From contig CAJUMT010000117.1 of assembly GCA_910587495.1 (NCBI GenBank), positions 1 to 10,727 of the forward strand: a DNA stretch of 10,727 nt, written 5' to 3'. Under the pieces are notes generated by a model, which was not told where the DNA came from, searched no databases, and was given only the letters and a program-made list of their open reading frames with translations. A program made the position numbers and the translations under genes. The stretch comes from an uncultured Lachnospiraceae bacterium. GTDB lineage: Bacteria > Bacillota_A > Clostridia > Lachnospirales > Lachnospiraceae. This document shows, in pieces, positions 6,901 through 10,727 of the stretch. Position 1 is the first letter of the stretch. Each line of letters opens with the position of its first letter.

Positions 6901-8354
6901 AACAGATTGGCAAAACGAAAAGCATCTGTCCAGAATGCCTGAAAGTTATTTCAGCGGATAAAGTGCAAAGGAATGACGGCATTTATTTGGAAAAGGAATG
7001 TCCTGATCACGGGCAAAGTTCCGTGCTGATCTGGGAAGGCAGTTTGGAAAGCTACGAGGCCTGGGGGCGGATTTTGTCAAAAGACGATACCATACCCGGG
7101 GGCAGGGAAGAAGAGAACGGATGCCCTTATGACTGCGGTCTGTGCAGCGCCCATAAGAGAAAGGGCTGCTGTGTCCTTCTGGAAGTGACAAGCCGCTGCA
7201 ATCTGCATTGCCCGGTATGCTTTGCGGAAGCGGGAGGCCCGGACAGCCAGGATGTGCCTATAGAGGAGCTGGAGCGGCAGATGGAATATCTGATGTCCCA
7301 TGGGGGTCCGTTTAACTTGCAGTTGTCCGGCGGCGAGCCTACGGTAAGGGACGATTTGCCTGCGATCATCCGGCTGGGAAAGGAGAAAGGATTTACCTTT
7401 TTCCAGTTAAACACCAATGGTCTTCGTCTGGCAGAGCAGCCAGGATACGCGAAAGAACTGAAAGAAGCCGGATTGTCCTGCGTATTTTTGCAGTTTGACG
7501 GTGTGGAGGAAGAGGTCTACCAGGTACTTAGAGGCAGGGATCTGCTGGAGAAAAAACAGGCGGCCATCGACGCCTGCGCCCAGGCGGGTTTAGGCGTCGT
7601 CCTGGTGCCGGTGATTACGCCGGGCGTCAATGAAGGGCAGGTGGGCGCAATCCTTAAGTATGCCGTAAGCCGTATGCCGGTGGTGCGCGGCGTGCATTTC
7701 CAGCCCATCAGTTATTTCGGGCGCTGTCTGAAAGCGCAGGGAAGTTACCGAATTACGATTCCTAAACTGCTGTCTTTGATGGAGGAGCAGACAGAAGGCA
7801 TGATGCGGGCGGAGCATTTTACCGGAGGCAACGCGACAAACCCGTACTGCACATTCCAGGCCAACTACCTGCGTCAGGACGACGGCAGCATGCAGCCTAT
7901 GATCCATGGAACTGCCCGGGCTTATGGCTCCTCCGAGCAGGCGCGTAAATTTGTCGAAAGACAATGGGCCGGGGCGGAACCGGAGGGGAGCTGCTGCTGC
8001 GGAGCGGAGCCGGAGATACCGGAAGAAAGCTGTTGCTGCTGCGGGGCGGAGCCGGAAATGCCGGAAGAAAGCTGCTGCTGCGGGGCGGAGCCGGAAGCAC
8101 CGGAAGAGAGCTGCTGTTGCTGCGGTGAAAGTACGGAGCAGATGCAGCTGGATGTGTCTTCTCTGGATGAATTTCTGATCAAGCGCCATAATAATACATT
8201 TGCTGTCTCCGGCATGCTTTTTCAGGATGCGGGCAACCTGGATCTGGAGCGGTTGGAACGCTGCTATATATTGGAAACAGACAGCAGGTACGGCATGGTT
8301 CCGTTCTGTGCCTATAATCTGACCAGCCTTGAAGGGAAGACTTTATATCGATGA
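6882..8354 (+). CDS. trsS: Radical SAM protein, TrsS-like, with Cys-repeat insert
   Basis: A 490-residue radical SAM protein. Residues 16-43 hold a zinc-ribbon-like set (C16-x2-C19, C40-x2-H43). Residues 81-97 carry CPYDCGLC and a double Cys (C96-C97). C106-x3-C110-x2-C113 (CNLHCPVC) is the canonical site for the SAM-cleaving 4Fe-4S cluster, followed by LSGGEP, the SAM-binding motif. The CPYDCGLCSAHK to CNLHCPVCFA layout resembles the Tes/MJ0619-type group of radical SAM enzymes. A repeat tract (residues 370-415) with 14 Cys follows, then a C-terminal domain ending near PFCAYNLTSLEGKTLYR. The family is called radical SAM (seleno)protein TrsS by NCBI (from memory), meaning some members carry selenocysteine; this copy has no in-frame TGA before its stop. 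Expected chemistry is a 5'-deoxyadenosyl-radical reaction on an unknown substrate. The ATG at 6882 follows GAGGAG (6868-6873); an upstream ATG at 6852 is rejected because it would deepen the overlap and lacks a ribosome site. The stop overlaps the ligase start by 4 nt. Confidence 0.85.
   Translation: MAGGTVKQIGKTKSICPECLKVISADKVQRNDGIYLEKECPDHGQSSVLIWEGSLESYEAWGRILSKDDTIPGGREEENGCPYDCGLCSAHKRKGCCVLLEVTSRCNLHCPVCFAEAGGPDSQDVPIEELERQMEYLMSHGGPFNLQLSGGEPTVRDDLPAIIRLGKEKGFTFFQLNTNGLRLAEQPGYAKELKEAGLSCVFLQFDGVEEEVYQVLRGRDLLEKKQAAIDACAQAGLGVVLVPVITPGVNEGQVGAILKYAVSRMPVVRGVHFQPISYFGRCLKAQGSYRITIPKLLSLMEEQTEGMMRAEHFTGGNATNPYCTFQANYLRQDDGSMQPMIHGTARAYGSSEQARKFVERQWAGAEPEGSCCCGAEPEIPEESCCCCGAEPEMPEESCCCGAEPEAPEESCCCCGESTEQMQLDVSSLDEFLIKRHNNTFAVSGMLFQDAGNLDLERLERCYILETDSRYGMVPFCAYNLTSLEGKTLYR
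7989..8126 (+). repeat. In-frame 39/42-nt repeats encoding SCCC(C)GAEPExPEE
   Basis: Three full units and one partial unit lie in tandem: 7989-8027 (39 nt, CCC), 8028-8069 (42 nt, CCCC), 8070-8108 (39 nt, CCC) and a partial unit 8109-8126 (CCCCG). A GAEPEG half-unit precedes them at 7971-7988. Units are near-identical in DNA as well as protein, with TGC/TGT codon runs, so recent expansion by slippage or recombination is likely. All unit lengths are multiples of three, so copy number can change without breaking the frame. The encoded tract has 14 Cys and many Glu, which looks like a metal, sulfur or selenium binding tail inserted between the radical SAM core and the C-terminal domain. Confidence 0.9.
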
Positions 8355-9547
8355 ACATTTCAAATCTGGATCTTTGGGTAAGGAAAAAAGAAGGCCTGGA
8401 TCGTCTGACTAGGGAAGACATAGAGAACATACAGCTTAGAAAACTGAATTGCCTGTTGGAAAAGGAAAAGCTGCGGGGAGGGTTTTATAAAGGTCTTCCC
8501 AAAAGACTGGAAACTCTTCGCGAACTGTCCGGCCTTCCTTTCACGACAGAGGAAGATCTGAAGTGGCATGGGAACCAGATGGTGCTTATAAGCCAGTCCG
8601 CCATAGATCGTGTCCGCACGCAGGAGACGTCCGGTACGACCGGCCAGGCAAAGAGGCTTTACTATTCTTCAGAAGATAATGACAGAACCGTTTCTTTTTT
8701 TGCAGCCGGGCTTTCCGAGCTGGTGCATCCGGGCGATAAGACCATGATCTGTATGCCTTTTACCGGTGGCCGGGGCTTAGGAGAATTGATCGCAGAGGCG
8801 ATTGAAAAGCTGGGAGCGACGCCCCTGGCAGTGGGAATCGGGAAAAATTATGGAGAGCTGATGCATATTCTTGCGTCAGAACGCCCGGAGACTTTCGTAG
8901 GCATGCCCGTACCTCTTCTGTCTCTTTTAAGACTCTGTCCAGGCAGCAGCCTGAAAAGGGCGCTGGTCAGTGCGGATGCCTGCCCCGATACTGTGATGGA
9001 ACAGATCGAAGGCCTTTTGGGAACAAAATTGTATCCGCATTATGGTTCCCGTGAGCTGGGGCTTGGGGGCGCGGTCACCTGCCCTGCCTTTGAGGGCATG
9101 CATCTGCGGGAAAATGATATTATTCCTGAGATCATCGATCGGGAGGGTCATGTGCTTCCCCGGGGCGAATGGGGAGAACTGGTCATTACCACCGTGCAGG
9201 CGGAAGCCATGCCGCTGATTCGCTATCGTACAGGGGACCGTACGAGGATATTGAAAGAAGACTGCCCATGCAAAAGCAGTCTGTGCCGCTTGGACCGGCT
9301 GACCCGCCAGGGCGGGAAGAATACGATGGAAAAACTGGATGATCTGCTTTTTTCCTTTTCGAATATTGTGGATTTTAAAGCAGCGTTAAAAGACGGAGTA
9401 TTACAGATAGAAGGATATGTAAAAGATATTTGTTCGGGTCTTCCAGAAGAGTTGGAAGGGTATCCGGTGCAGTATCAGTGGTTTAAAGTAAAAAAAGAGC
9501 ATGCACCCTGTTACCTGGCAAAGCGCCGGGTGTCAGAAGAAGCGTAG
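8351..9547 (+). CDS. PaaK-like AMP-forming acyl-CoA ligase (DVU_1553 type)
   Basis: A 398-residue member of the adenylate-forming superfamily, closest in style to phenylacetate-CoA ligase. Residues 93-102 (TSGTTGQAKR) are the ATP phosphate loop. HYGSRELGLGG (230-240) matches the aromatic-E motif region, and RYRTGDRTR (291-299) carries the Asp that binds the ribose of AMP. C305, C307 and C312 lie in a CPCKSSLC segment just after it, where PaaK proteins have a Cys pair. The C-terminal lid is about 85 residues, a little short compared with roughly 430-residue PaaK. The enzyme should activate a carboxylic acid as an acyl-AMP and pass it to CoA or another thiol; the acid is unknown. NCBI's name is DVU_1553 family AMP-dependent CoA ligase (from memory). 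The ATGA overlap with the radical SAM gene implies coupled translation and a linked role. Confidence 0.83.
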   Translation: MNISNLDLWVRKKEGLDRLTREDIENIQLRKLNCLLEKEKLRGGFYKGLPKRLETLRELSGLPFTTEEDLKWHGNQMVLISQSAIDRVRTQETSGTTGQAKRLYYSSEDNDRTVSFFAAGLSELVHPGDKTMICMPFTGGRGLGELIAEAIEKLGATPLAVGIGKNYGELMHILASERPETFVGMPVPLLSLLRLCPGSSLKRALVSADACPDTVMEQIEGLLGTKLYPHYGSRELGLGGAVTCPAFEGMHLRENDIIPEIIDREGHVLPRGEWGELVITTVQAEAMPLIRYRTGDRTRILKEDCPCKSSLCRLDRLTRQGGKNTMEKLDDLLFSFSNIVDFKAALKDGVLQIEGYVKDICSGLPEELEGYPVQYQWFKVKKEHAPCYLAKRRVSEEA

Positions 9548-9571
9548 TGGAAATCATAACAGGAGGCAGGG

Positions 9572-9910
9572 GTGGAAAAAGAGTTTTATTATAATGTTCG
9601 TGTTCGGATCAGGGAGAAGGATTCTATCTATGACGAATATTTCGGGCGAGGTATCGCCCAGCTTCTTCATGGAGTAAAAGAATACCATTCCCTTAACTTG
9701 TCGGCAAAAAATATGGGGATGGCATACAGCAAAGCATGGCGGGTTATAAAAGAAGCGGAAGAAGCGCTTGATATGGTCCTGCTGCACAGGATGGGGCAGA
9801 AAGGGTCAAGCCTTACAGAGGAAGCAGAACAATTTCTCGCCGTCTATGAAGAGGCGGAAAAAGAAGCCGTGGGAGCAGTGCAGAAAGTATTTAAGCAATA
9901 TTATGGTTAA
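9572..9910 (+). CDS. Stand-alone ModE-like winged helix-turn-helix regulator
   Basis: A 112-residue DNA-binding protein. The segment from about residue 25 to 90 (GRGIAQLLHGV, then SAKNMGMAYSKAWRVIKEAEEAL, then GSSLTEEAEQFL) follows the ModE/LysR-type winged-helix layout: a first helix, a helix-turn-helix with the ModE hallmark MxYxxAW, and a wing ending in 'LT..g..fl'. A helical end (95-112) could form the dimer contact. ModE in enterobacteria has extra molybdate-binding MOP domains; this one lacks them, like many clostridial short ModE-like proteins, so molybdate sensing is not assured. The GTG start at 9572 is set by AGGAGG at 9561-9566. The gene follows the ligase by 24 nt and probably belongs to the same transcript, so it may control the cluster or a nearby transporter or molybdoenzyme. 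Confidence 0.78.
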   Translation: MEKEFYYNVRVRIREKDSIYDEYFGRGIAQLLHGVKEYHSLNLSAKNMGMAYSKAWRVIKEAEEALDMVLLHRMGQKGSSLTEEAEQFLAVYEEAEKEAVGAVQKVFKQYYG

Positions 9911-9918
9911 TAGTTGAA

Positions 9919-10080
9919 TCAGCATAATTTATTATGGCCTTCTACAGTGTCATTGCTGTAGCTATATTTTATTGCGTTTTTAACAGCTTCCGTATCTGAT
10001 TGAATTAATTTCAGGAAGCTGTTGATTTCCGCAATCTGGAACCTTTCCGCTTTCTGTATCCCACTATCCGATTCTCCTTC
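9919..10080 (-). pseudogene. Start-less remnant of an ISL3-like transposase C-terminus
   Basis: Read on the minus strand, this stretch encodes KAERFQIAEINSFLKLIQSD and then AIKYSYSNDTVEGHNNKLC before a TGA at 9919-9921. The 'YSN-x-x-VEG-x-x-NKL' motif is the hallmark around the catalytic Glu of ISL3/IS1634-like DDE transposases (usually YSNGxxEGxxNxLKxxKR). Here the stop comes immediately after NKLC, where intact proteins continue with KxIKRxxYG. The frame stays open upstream to about 10262 but has no ATG, and the upstream residues are not clearly transposase, so only the C-terminal part is claimed. It is a decayed or truncated insertion remnant sitting between two + strand genes, and the gap is visibly more AT-rich than its neighbours. 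Confidence 0.55.
9982..10023. repeat. Perfect 10-bp inverted repeat within the transposase remnant
   Basis: AACAGCTTCC (9982-9991) and GGAAGCTGTT (10014-10023) are exact reverse complements separated by 22 nt. The T-rich run lies before the first arm on the + strand, which is wrong for a + strand terminator, and on the minus strand the following bases are A-rich. It could be a scar or a chance pairing inside former coding sequence. Confidence 0.4.
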
Positions 10081-10308
10081 ATCTATATGTACATAAAAAT
10101 TACATCTGCTGCAAGCTCCGTACCCCTGGGCAGTTGCCGCGTCTTTGCTGATTTCAATCTTACTATTTTTATATAGCTGCAGCTTCCGCGATGATATTTG
10201 CCGTCGGTTTTTGTTATATACGATTGTTCTGCTGCTTGATGGCGTTTGTGTTCCTGAGTCAACTTGTTATTAGTAAAATATACCGAGATATAAGGAGATA
10301 TGTTAAGT
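10081..10308. other. Non-coding AT-rich gap before the phosphatase gene
   Basis: No credible gene is seen here on either strand. The minus frame continuous with the transposase remnant stays open without a start codon; it encodes a Cys-bearing stretch (QGYGACSRCNFY) that may derive from another decayed gene. Near the right end, AAGGAG at 10292-10297 is the ribosome site for the next gene. A weak promoter candidate (TTGTTA at 10264-10269 and GATATA at 10287-10292) is too close to that ribosome site to be convincing, so the phosphatase promoter is not identified. Confidence 0.45.
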
Positions 10309-10727
10309 ATGATAAAAATATTATTTGTCTGCTGCGGCAACATCTGCCGCAGCCCTATGGCGGAATATGTCATGAAAGATATGGTATCTAAGCGCGGCCT
10401 TGGCGATTGCTTCTGCATCGACTCCGCCGCCACCAGTACGGAGGAGATCGGGAACGGCGTACATCATGGAACCAGGGGAAAGCTTCGGGAAGAAGGAATA
10501 CTCTGCGGCGATCATCGGGCCAGGCAGATGAAGCGGGCGGATTATGAGGCGTACGACTACCTTCTTGGTATGGATTCCTGGAATATCCGTAATATGATTA
10601 GAATTGCCGGTGGTGATCCAGATCATAAGATCTGCCGCCTGCTTGATTTCGGAGAAAATCCCAGGGACATTGCAGATCCATGGTATACAGGGGATTTTGA
10701 TATTACTTACGAAGATGTTGTGGAAGG
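10309..10727 (+). CDS. Low-molecular-weight protein tyrosine phosphatase; 3' truncated by window edge
   Basis: The visible 139 residues begin MIKILFVCCGNICRSPMAE, the P-loop of the LMW-PTP family. C8 is the nucleophile and R14 the phosphate-binding Arg (C-x5-R), followed by S15-P16. DPWYTGDFD near residue 122 supplies the general-acid Asp. Family proteins are about 155 residues, so only roughly the last 15 are missing. The enzyme hydrolyses phosphotyrosine or related phosphoesters (phospho-arginine in some Firmicutes) in the cytoplasm. The ATG at 10309 is preferred because AAGGAG sits 11 nt upstream; an in-frame ATG at 10300 is only 2 nt from it. It is separated from the upstream cluster by a gap with an insertion remnant, so it is probably unrelated to the cluster. 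Confidence 0.9.
   Translation, partial: MIKILFVCCGNICRSPMAEYVMKDMVSKRGLGDCFCIDSAATSTEEIGNGVHHGTRGKLREEGILCGDHRARQMKRADYEAYDYLLGMDSWNIRNMIRIAGGDPDHKICRLLDFGENPRDIADPWYTGDFDITYEDVVE

Noticed and set aside
7971..8126. CRISPR-like array or non-coding repeat array.
   Set aside because: Units are directly adjacent without unique spacers and keep the reading frame, so this is a protein-coding repeat.
7590..8215. Long minus-strand open frames opposite the radical SAM gene (199, 97 and 67 residues).
   Set aside because: They are low-complexity Ser/Pro/Arg/Gln shadows produced by the TGC-rich repeat and the strong + strand codon bias; no ribosome site or recognisable domain.
8352..8354. The TGA at the end of the radical SAM gene as a selenocysteine codon.
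   Set aside because: The protein already ends with a plausible family C-terminus and the TGA overlaps the ATG of the ligase; no stem-loop suited to a bacterial SECIS was noted after it.
9942..9961. Hairpin CTACAG/CTGTAG as a terminator after the ModE-like gene.
   Set aside because: The stem is only 6 bp with an 8-nt loop, and the following T-rich stretch is interrupted, so it is too weak to call.
10191..10391. A 66-residue hydrophobic + strand frame overlapping the phosphatase start.
   Set aside because: It overlaps the phosphatase gene in another frame, has no ribosome site, and its second half is a shadow of the conserved phosphate-loop sequence.

Overview
The window looks like chromosomal DNA from a gut-type clostridium (probably Lachnospiraceae). 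This is inferred from strong AGGAGG-type ribosome sites, ATGA-coupled genes, a clostridial-style lipoprotein and a PTP with clostridial flavour; no rRNA or other taxonomic marker is present. Almost everything lies on the + strand.

Layout: (1) 2-232 is the 3' end of what looks like a molybdate ABC transporter ATPase (ModC TOBE tail). (2) 233-357 is a gap holding an excellent sigma-70-type promoter (TTGAAA, 17 bp, TATAAT) for (3) 358-1458, a lipoprotein with two nearly identical HbpS/GlcG (DUF336) domains. (4) A 12-bp hairpin at 1482-1512 separates it from (5) a tightly packed cluster at 1532-9910: a 738-residue dicluster iron-sulfur oxidoreductase, a two-CxxC small redox protein, a C-GCAxxG-C-C family protein, a MobA/MocA-like nucleotidyltransferase fused to an HD domain, a cysteine-desulfurase-like class V PLP enzyme, an unrecognised 90-residue protein, a radical SAM protein with a striking Cys-repeat insert, a PaaK-like AMP-forming CoA ligase, and a stand-alone ModE-like winged-helix regulator. 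Four junctions overlap by 4 to 19 nt (ATGA type at three of the five overlaps), so this is almost certainly one transcription unit. (6) 9911-10308 is an AT-rich non-coding gap carrying a start-less minus-strand remnant of an ISL3-like transposase. (7) 10309 to the end is a low-molecular-weight protein tyrosine phosphatase, cut by the window edge.

The central cluster matches, from memory, the gene set in Desulfovibrio vulgaris around DVU_1551-DVU_1558, next to an aldehyde oxidoreductase (molybdenum hydroxylase). NCBI family names for these proteins include 'DVU_1551 family NTP transferase', 'DVU_1553 family AMP-dependent CoA ligase', 'radical SAM (seleno)protein TrsS', 'DVU_1555 family C-GCAxxG-C-C protein' and 'DVU_1557 family redox protein'. 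The set is recognised as conserved, but its biochemical role is, as far as I know, unproven. With ModC-like and ModE-like genes at its edges, a MocA-like transferase and a sulfur-mobilising enzyme, the best inference is maturation or modification of a molybdenum cofactor, or of a molybdenum or selenium hydroxylase. The radical SAM enzyme, acyl-CoA ligase and electron-transfer proteins would supply chemistry beyond standard cofactor synthesis. Locally unusual features are the alternating CCC/CCCC repeat tract in the radical SAM protein, the unrecognised 90-residue protein, and the apparent lack of the methyltransferase (DVU_1556 type) I would expect in the set.
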